DNA from: Burkholderia sp. Bp9143
Lineage (GTDB): Bacteria > Pseudomonadota > Gammaproteobacteria > Burkholderiales > Burkholderiaceae
Length of the DNA: 64,000 bases
Assembly (NCBI RefSeq): GCF_003853645.1
Contig: NZ_QTPO01000020.1
Span: 1-64,000, forward strand
Reading direction: 5' to 3'
Under the pieces are notes generated by a model. It saw nothing but the letters and a program-made list of their open reading frames with translations. It did not search any database and was not told the DNA's origin. This document shows positions 24,314 through 33,223 of this stretch, piece by piece (within the stretch, counting starts at the first letter, position 1; every line of letters begins with the position of its first letter). The translations under genes were made by a program, and so were the position numbers.

Positions 24314-26319
24314 CACAGGCTCCGCACGCGCTTCACGCCGTGCTGTTCGAGCAGCGCGGCGAGATTGAGCTTCGCGACGTCGTCGACGAAGCCGCTGTCG
24401 CGGAACAGGCACGTGACGTCGCGCGTCGCGCCGGTCGCGTCGAGCAGTTCGACGATGCCGTCGGCGAGCGGGCCCGCGTCGTCGCGCGAGATGCGCGCAT
24501 CGAAGCACGCGACGATCGAGCGGCCGATCAGGTGCACGGTCTTGCCGGCGACCGGGTGATGCTCGACCGGCGTGCACAGATCGAGGCCGAGCTTCAGCGT
24601 CAGCTCGGCGAGCAGGTCGTCCTCGCTGCGGCCGGTCTTCACGTGCTCGACGGACGCGAACAGCGCATGGTCGAAGTCGTCGCGGCGCGGATCCCATTCG
24701 ATCACGTTGGTCGTGTCGAGGCGGTACACGCGGAAACCGAGGTCGCCATAGCTTTCCGGATAGTCGCGCGCGACCTGCTGCGCGGTGCGGCGCAGGCGTT
24801 CCTTCGTCACTTCCGCGAGCGTCAGCGGCTTCTTCAGCTTCGCGCAGAAATCGGCGGCCGCGAGCTGCGTCTTGTCGCGGCGGTCGAGTGTCTCGGGCAG
24901 CTGCACGAGGATGTAGCGGCGCGCGCCGCCGTCGGTCGCGTTCACCTGCATCACCGCGTGGCCGGTCGAACCGGAGCCGGCGAAGCAGTCGAGCACGATG
25001 TCGTCGCCGCGCGTGCACCAGCCGATCACGGCCGCCGCGAAATCGACCGGCTTCGGCTGGTCGAACGGGATGCCGAGCGTCTTCAGCAGCGCGTCGTCGG
25101 AGCCGGCGAACGGCAGCACCGACGGGACGTTCTCGTACATGTTCTCGTCGAGGTAGTAGATCCGCTGCGGCTGCGTGGTTTCATCCGGGCCGAACTCGAT
25201 CTGGCCGCGCTCGATCAGCGCCTGCATGGTCGCGGGCGGGTTGCGCCAGCCGCGCGCCGGCATCGCGCACGGCTTGCCGGTGACCGGGTGGATCAGCGGC
25301 GTGAAATACTCTTCCGGCGCCTTCTTCTTGTTCGGCCACGCCATCGACACGAGGCGGTACACGCGCCCGTCGGCCGACAGCCGGTCGTACATCACTTCGC
25401 CGCCCGACAGGTTGGTCTGCGCCTTCATCCACGCGCGGTACGCCTTCTGCGCATCCTTCGCGTTGCCGCTGCGGTACACCGCGTCGTGCGCGGCATCGAG
25501 CATGCGCTGCGCGTTGCGCTTCGGGCGCTTCAGCGGCGCCTGCTCGAGCAGCGTCTCGGCGTTGCGCGCGAACAGCACCAGCGATTCGTGCTGGTACGCG
25601 ACGCCGCGTGCATCGCCCTTCGGATTGCGCTTGTCCCACACGGCGACGCCGAGCTCGTTCTCCTCGCCGAAGATCTCGCGCAACATCAGCACGAGCGCAT
25701 GCACTTCGTGCTCGTCGATGTGCACGGCGATCAGCCCTTCGTCGGACAGCAGCGCGTGCGCGAGCTTCAGGCGCGGATACATCATGTTCAGCCAGTCGGT
25801 GTGGAACCGGCCGTTCGCCTCGGTGTTGGTGCTGCGCTTCACGCCGCCGTCGGTCTGGCCCGTCATCGCCAGGTAGTGGCGGATGCTGTCGCTGAAGTCG
25901 TCCGGATAGACGAAATCGCTGCCGGTGTTGTACGGCGGGTCGATGTAGACGAGCTTCACCTTGCCCGCGTAGCTCTTGTGCAGCAGCTTCATCACGTCGA
26001 GGTTGTCGCCCTCGATCACGAGATGGCGCGTGTCGTCCCATGCGACGCTGTCGCCGGGGCAGGGGCGCAGCGTGCCCGTCGACGGCGTGAGCGCGGCCTG
26101 GCGCGCGCTGCGCTTGCCGTGCCAGTGGAAGCCGTAGCGCTCGTCGGCGTCGCCGACGGTGCGCTCGCCGATCAGCGCCTTCAGCACGTCGACGTCGACC
26201 GACGCGCCGTCCGGGCCTTCGGTCACGAGTTCGGGGAACAGCGCCTTCAGGCGCGCGACGTTGTCGGCAGTGAAATCCGTCGACATCGCCTGCGGGCTCG
26301 CCGCATCGAGTTTCTGCAT
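24313..26319 (-). CDS. mod: type III modification methyltransferase Mod
   Basis: A 668-residue N6-adenine methyltransferase of the beta class. LVYIDPPYNTGSDF (catalytic DPPY, about residue 128) comes before FAGSGSTGHAV (SAM site, about 440), the order expected for type III Mod. Target recognition is the variable stretch between them (about 190-400). It both sets specificity and protects DNA, and is required for Res. The ATG at MQKLDAASPQ is chosen; upstream in-frame codons give an unlikely leader. From memory, a B. cenocepacia Mod of this kind methylates CACAG; whether this one does is untested. Confidence 0.93.
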   Translation of the reverse strand: MQKLDAASPQAMSTDFTADNVARLKALFPELVTEGPDGASVDVDVLKALIGERTVGDADERYGFHWHGKRSARQAALTPSTGTLRPCPGDSVAWDDTRHLVIEGDNLDVMKLLHKSYAGKVKLVYIDPPYNTGSDFVYPDDFSDSIRHYLAMTGQTDGGVKRSTNTEANGRFHTDWLNMMYPRLKLAHALLSDEGLIAVHIDEHEVHALVLMLREIFGEENELGVAVWDKRNPKGDARGVAYQHESLVLFARNAETLLEQAPLKRPKRNAQRMLDAAHDAVYRSGNAKDAQKAYRAWMKAQTNLSGGEVMYDRLSADGRVYRLVSMAWPNKKKAPEEYFTPLIHPVTGKPCAMPARGWRNPPATMQALIERGQIEFGPDETTQPQRIYYLDENMYENVPSVLPFAGSDDALLKTLGIPFDQPKPVDFAAAVIGWCTRGDDIVLDCFAGSGSTGHAVMQVNATDGGARRYILVQLPETLDRRDKTQLAAADFCAKLKKPLTLAEVTKERLRRTAQQVARDYPESYGDLGFRVYRLDTTNVIEWDPRRDDFDHALFASVEHVKTGRSEDDLLAELTLKLGLDLCTPVEHHPVAGKTVHLIGRSIVACFDARISRDDAGPLADGIVELLDATGATRDVTCLFRDSGFVDDVAKLNLAALLEQHGVKRVRSL

Positions 26320-26572
26320 TGCTTTTTTCCATCGGAGCCCGGCCGCGTGCGCCAGGACGTCGGGCGCACTCACGGCACCGGCGGCAATGGCCACCCGGGC
26401 AAACCCGAAACGCTAGCGAGTCGGTCGGCGCAGGTCAAGCACCGATGTGAGGCGATCGTGCGCGCATCGGCCGCGATCGCCCGCCCCACGGGCCGCAAGC
26501 GGCTTCGGGCCGGTTGTCGCAGCGCCGGCCAGCGGGCGCTTTCCGGGGGCCCCGCGCGGGCCGAAAACGACG

Positions 26573-26611
26573 AAAAAAAGGGCACGGTCGGCGCAATGCG
26601 CCGGCGTGCCC
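26573..26611 (-). terminator. terminator of the porin gene
   Basis: On the minus strand a long GC stem (GGGCACGCCGGCGC pairing with GCGCCGACCGTGCCC, allowing small mismatches) leads into seven T residues at 26579-26573. A second perfect stem, nine bases with a three-base loop, lies at 26641-26661, immediately after the porin stop, but lacks a T run. Confidence 0.8.
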
Positions 26612-26667
26612 GCATGGAGAAATCCCGAACGGAGGGTAGGGCGGGGCCCGACGGGCCCCGCTTCGGG

Positions 26668-27798
26668 TCAGAAGCGCGTACGGATGCCCGACGTCAGTTC
26701 GAGCTGGTTCTTCGCGCCGAACGTCGACGACACCGTATAGCCGCCGTGCAGCTTCATGTAGTCGCCGGCCAGGTACACCTCGGTGCGCTTGCTCAAGTGG
26801 TAGAACACCGACCCGTAGATCGTCTCCTTGAAGCCGTTGGCGACGCCGTTGGTCAGGCTGAACGCGCCGAGGTTGGCATTCGGCGTGAAGCCGTCCGCGT
26901 TGTTCGCCGCGTTCTTGACGCGCATCTGCTGGTAGCCGAGCTCGTAGTCGAGCGGGCCCGTCGGCGCGATCTTCATCGATACCGTCCACGAATCGTCGTG
27001 GCGCTGGCCGAGCGGCCCCTGGTCGCCGTTGTAGCGGAAGTAGCCGGCATTCAGGCGCACGATGCTGAACGCGTAGTTGCCGCCGACCGAGAACGTCTGG
27101 TTCCTGAAGCCGTTGTGGTTCACGTGGTTGTAGAAGCCCGACACGGCGAACGGCCCGCCGTTGTAGCCGAGCGCGACCTGGTACGCGGAGCCGGTCGCGA
27201 ATGAGGTCGAGTTGCTGAACTGGTAGCCGGCGCTCGCGAAGATGCCGTTGCTGAACAGCTTCTTCCACGCGAGGCCGTTGTTGTAGCGCGTGCCGGTCGG
27301 GCCAGCCGCGTAGAAGATCATCTGCTTGAAGTTGTTCGAGTTGGTCCAGCCGCCTTCCTCGGTCGTGAGCTTCGCGGAGCCGTACGCGTCGCCGTAGATC
27401 GCCGATGCATCGCGCGCGATCGTGTTCTGGAAGCCGGCCGTCAGCTTGCCGAAGCGTTCGTCCTCGACGCCGACCCATGCGTCACGGTCGAAGATCTGGC
27501 CTTCGTCTTCCATCTGGCCGTTCGCGACCACGAACTCGCTTTCGAGGCGGAAGATGATCTTCGTGCCGCCGCCGATGTCTTCTGCACCTCGCAGGCCCCA
27601 GCGGCTGCCGCTGAACCACGGCTCGCCTTCGTTGCCCATGCCGATCACATGGTTGCCGTTCGCGTCGGCGTGGGTCCGGTAGGTCGGAAAGCTCAGGTCC
27701 ATCAGGCCGTAGAGCTGCACGCTCGACTGCGCATGCGCCTGGGTGCCGGCGCACAGGCCTGCCGCCGCGATGGAAAGGGCAAGGGTTTTTCGTTTCAA
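26668..27798 (-). CDS. outer-membrane porin (Gram-negative porin_4 type)
   Basis: A 376-residue trimeric beta-barrel porin. The signal peptide is residues 1-23 (ending AHA), followed by QSSVQLYGLMDLSF, the usual first strand of Burkholderia OpcP/OmpC-like porins. SRWGLRGAEDIGGGTKIIFRLE and the terminal phenylalanine (GIRTRF), needed for Bam assembly, are present. The start is TTG, seven bases after GGAGGAG; no ATG fits. It is a single gene with a terminator downstream. The substrate cannot be read from sequence. Confidence 0.93.
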   Translation of the reverse strand: MKRKTLALSIAAAGLCAGTQAHAQSSVQLYGLMDLSFPTYRTHADANGNHVIGMGNEGEPWFSGSRWGLRGAEDIGGGTKIIFRLESEFVVANGQMEDEGQIFDRDAWVGVEDERFGKLTAGFQNTIARDASAIYGDAYGSAKLTTEEGGWTNSNNFKQMIFYAAGPTGTRYNNGLAWKKLFSNGIFASAGYQFSNSTSFATGSAYQVALGYNGGPFAVSGFYNHVNHNGFRNQTFSVGGNYAFSIVRLNAGYFRYNGDQGPLGQRHDDSWTVSMKIAPTGPLDYELGYQQMRVKNAANNADGFTPNANLGAFSLTNGVANGFKETIYGSVFYHLSKRTEVYLAGDYMKLHGGYTVSSTFGAKNQLELTSGIRTRF

Positions 27799-28073
27799 GA
27801 TCGTCTCCTCCGAGCTGCCGCATTGAAATCTGTTCGTTGGCAGTACGTAATGTATGCCGAATGGTGCCGACCACAGCGAGAGGGCCGACACATAGCATCG
27901 TAGAGGGTGCAATCCTTCACGCGGCTTTCCCGGAGGAAAGAATCGGATCGGTGAAAACACCGAACGCGCAATAATCGCGAATCGGGCAGGCGGACGTGCG
28001 CGAGCCCGGCGGGTAGCCTGCGGGCCGCCCGCACATGATTACGTGTGACGAATCAACGCCGCGGGCGGGGCCG

Positions 28074-28751
28074 TCAGTCCTGCGCGGTCTTCGTGCGCAG
28101 GATGTAGCCAAGCCCGCGCAGCGTGATGATCTCGGCCGTGCTGCCCGCAAGATGCTTGCGCAGCCGGTGGATGTAGATGTCGATCGCATCCGCGCTCGGC
28201 TCGTCGTCGAGCGCGAACACGCTGTCCATCAGCCGCGCCTTCGACACCGTCTTGTTCTGCTGCAGCATCAGCGTCTCGAGAATCGCATGCTCGCGGCGGC
28301 GCAGCGCGAGCACCGTGTCGCCGCAACGGAATTCACGCGTGCCGAATGCATAGACGAGATCGCCGCACACGAGTTGCGTCGTGCCGACGCCGGCCTGCCG
28401 GCGGATCAGCGCGCGGATCCGTGCGACCAGTTCGCGCGATTCGAACGGCTTGACCACGTAGTCGTCGGCGCCCGCGCCGAAGCAGTCGACCTTGTCGTCG
28501 ACCGAGCCGTGCGCGGTCAGCATCAGCACCGGCACGTTGTCGTTGCGGCGCCGCAATCGCGCGAGCACTTCCTTGCCGCTGATGCCCGGCAGCCGCATGT
28601 CGAGCAGCACCGCGTCGTAGCGCTCGGTCTTCAGCACCGTGTCGGCGCGTTCGCCGTCGCCGACGCAGTCGACCGCGAAATCCTCGCCGCGCAGCAGGTT
28701 CACGATCCAGTGCGCGAGTTCGGCGTTGTCTTCGACCAGCAGGAGTTTCAT
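28074..28751 (-). CDS. OmpR-family response regulator
   Basis: A 225-residue two-component regulator. The receiver domain (1-115) has the acidic pocket VEDN, the phospho-acceptor in VLLDMRLPG (Asp51), and KPF (Lys about 101). A winged-helix DNA-binding domain (about 130-220; SADAIDIYIHRLRKHLAG, ITLRGLGYIL) follows. It lies 15 bases after its kinase gene. It most resembles TctD/QseB regulators. The kinase and three transporter genes read in the same direction ahead of it, suggesting control of that transporter. Confidence 0.92.
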   Translation of the reverse strand: MKLLLVEDNAELAHWIVNLLRGEDFAVDCVGDGERADTVLKTERYDAVLLDMRLPGISGKEVLARLRRRNDNVPVLMLTAHGSVDDKVDCFGAGADDYVVKPFESRELVARIRALIRRQAGVGTTQLVCGDLVYAFGTREFRCGDTVLALRRREHAILETLMLQQNKTVSKARLMDSVFALDDEPSADAIDIYIHRLRKHLAGSTAEIITLRGLGYILRTKTAQD

Positions 28752-28766
28752 GGCAACTTCATCTCT

Positions 28767-30134
28767 TCAATCGTACGCGGGCAGCCGCACAGTCACGACG
28801 ATACCGCGATTGCCGGGACCCGGTGCAAGCGTCGCGCTGCCGCCGTGGGCCTGCGCGATCTCGCGGACGATCGCGAGGCCCAGGCCCGAACCTTCGGTGT
28901 CGGTCGACACGCGGTAGAACCGCTTGAACACGTGCGGCCGCGCTTCGGCCGGAATGCCGGGGCCGTTGTCGACCACCTCGAGCACGACCGCGTCGCCATC
29001 GCGCCGCGCGGCGACCGTCACGCAGCCGCCCGGCTGCGTATAGCGCACCGCATTGTCGACGAGGTTCATCACCAGCGCGGTCAGCAGGCTGTCGCTGCCC
29101 GCGACGTCGAGCCGTTCGCCGAGATCGGCGCCGAGGTCGATGTCGCGCTGCTGCGCGAGCACGATCGTTTCCTCGAGCACGCTCGATACCACGGCGGCGA
29201 GATCGACGCGATGCGTGAGCAGCGTCGACGGCGTCGCTTCCGCGTGGGCGAGCAGCAGCAGCTTGTCGGTCACGTCGGCCATCTTGCGGCTGCTGCGCTG
29301 CATGCTGTCCAGCACCGAAGCCAGCTCGCGATCGTCATGGTCGCGCTGCTGCGCGTACTGGATCTGCGTGTCGAGCACCGCGATCGGCGTGCGCAGCTGG
29401 TGCGCGGCGTCGGCGATGAAGCGGCGCTGCGTGGTCGTGTGCGTGTTCAGCCGCGCGATGCACTGGTTGATCGCGTCGACGATCGGCCGCAGCTCGTGCT
29501 GCAGCCGCTCCGGGCGGATCGGCTCCAGTTCCATCGGCCCGCGGTCGGCGACGTCGTCCTTCAGCTTCATCAGCGGGCGCAGCTCGAGCGTGAGGCCGAG
29601 ATAGACCAACACGATCGCGAGCACCAGCATCAGCGACAGGCGCACGAGCTGCGGCCGCCAGATCGTCGCGACCATCGCGTCGTACGAGCGCGTCGTCTTC
29701 GCGACGACCACCGTGACCGTCTCGATCTGCCCCTCGTCGTACAGCTGGCGATCGTAGGCAACCGCGCGCAGCCGCACGCCGTCGAGCGAGGTGTCGTACA
29801 GCGTCGGGTCGACGCCGTGCTGCACTGGCATCGCGAGCGTGGGATTGCCCGCGAGCAGCCGGTCGTGGCCGTCGATCACCTTGTAGAACACCGAATCGCC
29901 AGACGGCGACTCGAAGATTTCCAGCGCGGCCGGCGGCACGTCGGCGGCCGGCCGCCCGTTGCGCCATTCGACGTCCTCTCCGATCGTGCGCGCGGATGCG
30001 ACGAGCGCGCTGTCCTGCACGAGCCCGGCCGTGCGCCGCGCGGTGTCGTACGACATCGCGCCCGCGATCAGCACGAAAGCCGCGAGCGGCAGCAGCAGCC
30101 ACCACAGGAGCCGCCCGCGCAGGCTGTGCGCCAT
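28767..30134 (-). CDS. sensor histidine kinase (TctE-like)
   Basis: A 455-residue inner-membrane kinase. Membrane helices lie at about 10-28 and 165-185 and flank a periplasmic sensor of the 2CSK_N type (FESPSGDSVFYKV, LYDTSLDGVRLRAVAY). HAMP-like linker, H-box FIADAAHQLRTPIAVLDT, N-box LVMNLVDNAVRYT, and G boxes DNGPGIP and GSGLGLAIV are all intact. TctE-type kinases sense small carboxylates (family knowledge). Here the neighbouring transporter is of the NitT/TauT type instead, so the ligand may be the transporter substrate. Confidence 0.92.
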   Translation of the reverse strand: MAHSLRGRLLWWLLLPLAAFVLIAGAMSYDTARRTAGLVQDSALVASARTIGEDVEWRNGRPAADVPPAALEIFESPSGDSVFYKVIDGHDRLLAGNPTLAMPVQHGVDPTLYDTSLDGVRLRAVAYDRQLYDEGQIETVTVVVAKTTRSYDAMVATIWRPQLVRLSLMLVLAIVLVYLGLTLELRPLMKLKDDVADRGPMELEPIRPERLQHELRPIVDAINQCIARLNTHTTTQRRFIADAAHQLRTPIAVLDTQIQYAQQRDHDDRELASVLDSMQRSSRKMADVTDKLLLLAHAEATPSTLLTHRVDLAAVVSSVLEETIVLAQQRDIDLGADLGERLDVAGSDSLLTALVMNLVDNAVRYTQPGGCVTVAARRDGDAVVLEVVDNGPGIPAEARPHVFKRFYRVSTDTEGSGLGLAIVREIAQAHGGSATLAPGPGNRGIVVTVRLPAYD

Positions 30135-30150
30135 TCCTTCTCCTCAATGC

Positions 30151-30182
30151 CGAACCGCGCCGGGGGCAACCGGCGCGGTTCG
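30151..30182 (-). other. intercistronic hairpin between permease and kinase genes
   Basis: A perfect 13-base stem (CGAACCGCGCCGG, 30151-30163, with its complement 30170-30182) and a six-base loop, with no T run. It lies after the permease stop and just before the kinase ribosome site. It may stabilise the 3' end of the transporter mRNA or lower read-through into the kinase. Confidence 0.6.
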
Positions 30183-30208
30183 GGTGTGTCATCCGATGCG
30201 TGCGCTGC

Positions 30209-31066
30209 TTAGAACGCGGCGGGGCGCCACTTGAGCAAGCGCTTCTCGAGCCAGGTCAGCAGATAGTCGGCGGCCAGCGCGACCACGGCCAGCACGATCA
30301 TCGCCGCGAACACGCCGCTCGCGTTGAACGCGCCCTGGGCCGTCGAGATTAGCAGGCCGATGCCCTGCTTGGAACCCAGGAATTCGCCGACGACCGCACC
30401 GACCAGCGCGAAGCCGAAGCTCACGTGCAGGCTCGCGAGAATCCAGCTCAGCGCGGACGGGATCACGACGGCCGTGGTGATCTGCCGGCGCGACGCACCG
30501 AGGATCTGCGCGTTCGCGATCAGGTAGCGGTCGGCCTCCCGCACACCCTGGAACGCGTTGCCGAACACGACGAAGAACACCATCACGACGGCCAGCGCGA
30601 TCTTCGACGCCATCCCGAGGCCGAGCGCGATCACGAAGATCGAGCCCAGCACGACGCGCGGGATCGAGTTCGCGATCTGGATGTACAGGCCGAACACGTC
30701 GGCCATCAGCTTGTTGCGGCCGAGCACGATCCCGCAGATCACGCCGGCGACCGAGCCGATCAGGAAGCCGATCCCGGTTTCCTCCAGCGTGACCCACACC
30801 TGCGTGAGCAGCGGGCCCTGCGACGTGCCGTTCACGAACCAGTCCTGGATCTGCGCGAAGATCAACGACGGCATCGAGAAGAAGAACGGATCGATCCACT
30901 TCAGCCGTGCGGCGAGTTCCCAGCCGCCGAGCACGATGACGAGCACGGCGATCCGGAGCGTGACGATCAGGTTGCGCCGGCGGCGCAGCCGGCGTTGCGC
31001 GGCGCGCTCGTCGTCCTCGAGCGTCGTCGCCGGAAGGGCGGTAGTGGGAAGCGTCATGTCGGTCAT
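30209..31066 (-). CDS. ABC transporter permease, NitT/TauT type
   Basis: A 285-residue inner-membrane subunit with six helices. The EAA-loop region VFFVVFGNAFQGVREADRYL...ANAQILGASRRQI and the FGFALVGAVVGEFLGSKQGIG segment are typical of SsuC/TauC. ATG with AAGGA upstream is chosen over an earlier in-frame ATG. It is 49 bases downstream of the ATPase gene. It works with the ATPase and periplasmic protein encoded upstream. Confidence 0.9.
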   Translation of the reverse strand: MTDMTLPTTALPATTLEDDERAAQRRLRRRRNLIVTLRIAVLVIVLGGWELAARLKWIDPFFFSMPSLIFAQIQDWFVNGTSQGPLLTQVWVTLEETGIGFLIGSVAGVICGIVLGRNKLMADVFGLYIQIANSIPRVVLGSIFVIALGLGMASKIALAVVMVFFVVFGNAFQGVREADRYLIANAQILGASRRQITTAVVIPSALSWILASLHVSFGFALVGAVVGEFLGSKQGIGLLISTAQGAFNASGVFAAMIVLAVVALAADYLLTWLEKRLLKWRPAAF

Positions 31067-31115
31067 GCTCCTGTCCTTGCTATGTCTTGCCATTGCTTGC
31101 CGTGCGGCATATGCG

Positions 31116-31913
31116 TCAGCCGATCTGCACTTCTTCGCGCAGGTCGTGCCAGATGTCCTTGGAAATCTCGATGAAGCGCGGGTCGTAGCGAATCTCCGAC
31201 GTGACGCGCGGGCGCGGCAGGTCGATCTCGTACACGCGCTTGAGCGTCGCGGGGCGCGCGGTCAGCACGAACACGCGGTCGGCAAGCGCGATCGCCTCCT
31301 CGAGATCGTGCGTGACGAACACGACCGAGCCCTTGTTCGCGGACCAGAGCTGCAGCAGCTCGTCCTGCATCAGCGTGCGCGTCTGCATGTCGAGCGCGGA
31401 GAACGGCTCGTCCATCAGCAGGATTTCCGGCTGGTTGATGAAGGTCTGCGCGAGCGCGACGCGCTTGCGCATCCCGCCGGAGAGCTGGTGCGGGTAGTGC
31501 TTCGTGAACTTGTCGAGGCCGACCTTGCGGATCCATTCCTCGGCCTGCGCGTAGGCGACGTCCTTCGAGCGGCCGCGGAACAAGGGGCCCGCCGCGACGT
31601 TGTCGATCACGTTGCGCCACGGGAACACGGCGTCGGCCTGGAACACGAAGCCGATGCGCGGGTCGATCCCGTCGACCGGGCGGCCCATCACGCGCACCTC
31701 GCCCGACACCGGCTTGAGCAGCCCGGTGATCATGTTCAGCGTGGTCGACTTGCCGCAGCCGGTCGGACCGACGATCGCGATGAACTCGCCGCGCGCGACG
31801 CTCATGCTGAAGTCGCGCAGCGCGACGGTGGCCTTGCCTTCCGGCGAAATGAAGCGGCACGACACGTTGCGAAACTCGATCGCCGGTGTGCTCGGGGAAA
31901 CTGCCTGGTTCAT
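31116..31913 (-). CDS. ABC transporter ATPase, NitT/TauT type
   Basis: A 265-residue nucleotide-binding subunit: Walker A GPTGCGKST (about residue 48), Q-loop FVFQADAVFPW, signature LSGGMRKR, Walker B ILLMDEPF, and switch His in VFVTHDLEEA. The start ATG (MNQAVSP) has AGGA eight bases upstream. It lies 121 bases after the binding-protein gene. A GC-rich inverted repeat in that gap (about 31990-32012) could reduce downstream expression relative to the binding protein. Confidence 0.92.
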   Translation of the reverse strand: MNQAVSPSTPAIEFRNVSCRFISPEGKATVALRDFSMSVARGEFIAIVGPTGCGKSTTLNMITGLLKPVSGEVRVMGRPVDGIDPRIGFVFQADAVFPWRNVIDNVAAGPLFRGRSKDVAYAQAEEWIRKVGLDKFTKHYPHQLSGGMRKRVALAQTFINQPEILLMDEPFSALDMQTRTLMQDELLQLWSANKGSVVFVTHDLEEAIALADRVFVLTARPATLKRVYEIDLPRPRVTSEIRYDPRFIEISKDIWHDLREEVQIG

Positions 31914-32034
31914 CGCATTCGTCCTGCGGGTGAGGAGGGCGCCGCATCGTGGCGACGCCGGGCCGGTCAACCGGGCCGGAACGGGGAACGCGCGGCGGCG
32001 GGATCGCCGCCGCCGGCGCCTGTACCGATATCGA

Positions 32035-33039
32035 TTACTTCGCGTTCACGAAATCGTTGGTATAGGTGCGCGCCAGGTCGATGTGCTTGCCTTTCACCGA
32101 CGGGTTGAACGCCGACAGCACCTTCAGCACGGTCGCCGGGCCGTCGGCCGGCATCTTCGCGTCAGCCGTGTACATCGGCAGCGACGCCTTCAGCGCGGCC
32201 ACGTACAGGCCCTTGTCCTTCTGGTAGTCGGCCGGCATCTTCGCGGCGATTTCCTCGGCGCTGTGCGTGTGGATGAACTGCATCGTCTTCGCGAACGCGT
32301 GCGCGAGCTTGGTGGCTTCCGCCTTGTGCGAATCGGCCCACGCCGACTGCACGTACAGGCTCGCGGCCGGATAGGTGCCGCCGAGCGCGGCGCGCGTGCC
32401 GTCGACGGTGCGCATGTCGACCATCACCTTCGCGTCGCCCATCTTCTCGAGCGCGGACACCGTCGGCTCGGTCGTCATCCCGGCGTCGATACGGCCCTGC
32501 TTGATCGCGGCGATGAAGCTCGCGTCGGCGCCGACCGGCAGCATCGTGTACTGCGTCGACGCCACGCCGTGCTGCAGTGCGAGGTATTGCGTGAGGAAGC
32601 TCGTCGACGAGCCCAGGCCCGTCACGCCGAGCGTCTTGCCCTTCGCGTCGGCCATCGACTTGAACGTCGGCGCCGCCTTGGTCGACACCATCTCGACCTC
32701 GCCCGGCACCTGGCCGAACACGGCGATCGCCTTCACGTCCTTGCCCTTGCTCTGCAGGTCGATCGTGTGGTCGTAGAAGCCGACGACGCCCTGCACGGCG
32801 CCCGCCAGCAGCTCGTTCTCGGCGTCGACGCCGGCCGGCTGCGACAGCAGCTCGACGTCGAGCCCTTCGGCCTTGAAGTAGCCGAGTTCCTGCGTGAGCC
32901 GCGCGGGCAGGTAGATCAGTTTCGCGATCCCGCCGACCATGATCGTGATTTTGCCGCCGTCGTCGGCGAAAGCGGGGTGAGCGGCGAGCGCGCAGCTCAG
33001 GCTGGCTGCAACGGCGAGGGTGCGCAGGATGGGTCGCAT
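32035..33039 (-). CDS. periplasmic substrate-binding protein, NitT/TauT (NMT1-like)
   Basis: A 334-residue exported binding protein. The signal peptide is residues 1-25 (ending AFA). KITIMVGGIAKLIYLPARLTQELGYF is followed by GLDVELLSQPAG, the usual start of NMT1/SsuA-like domains, and GKTLGVTGLGSSTSFL marks the second lobe. The start has AGGAGAC upstream. It is first in the row, hence likely the most abundant product. The substrate may be an organosulfonate, nitrile or aromatic compound; family alone does not decide. Confidence 0.9.
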   Translation of the reverse strand: MRPILRTLAVAASLSCALAAHPAFADDGGKITIMVGGIAKLIYLPARLTQELGYFKAEGLDVELLSQPAGVDAENELLAGAVQGVVGFYDHTIDLQSKGKDVKAIAVFGQVPGEVEMVSTKAAPTFKSMADAKGKTLGVTGLGSSTSFLTQYLALQHGVASTQYTMLPVGADASFIAAIKQGRIDAGMTTEPTVSALEKMGDAKVMVDMRTVDGTRAALGGTYPAASLYVQSAWADSHKAEATKLAHAFAKTMQFIHTHSAEEIAAKMPADYQKDKGLYVAALKASLPMYTADAKMPADGPATVLKVLSAFNPSVKGKHIDLARTYTNDFVNAK

Positions 33040-33223
33040 CGGGGTCGTCTCCTTCGTTGTATTCGTATGGCGCGATGCTTGCTGCATCGTGATAACGAGT
33101 ATAGGGAGGCGAAACCTTCCGCTACCTTTCGCGGGCGGGCGATTCCGTTAGGGGTTTTCCAGCAATTTCCGTGCAGCGGGCCGGTGCGGGAAGCGAAAGG
33201 CTTCGCGCTGCGCGGCCGGTTGG

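Noticed and set aside
21392-27204. Two frames of about 1000 codons opposite res and mod
   Set aside because: They mirror the real type III genes; composition is that of reverse-strand GC3 bias, with no motifs.
31990-32012. Terminator between binding-protein and ATPase genes
   Set aside because: A GC-rich inverted repeat is present but without a T run, so I treat it only as a possible attenuating hairpin.
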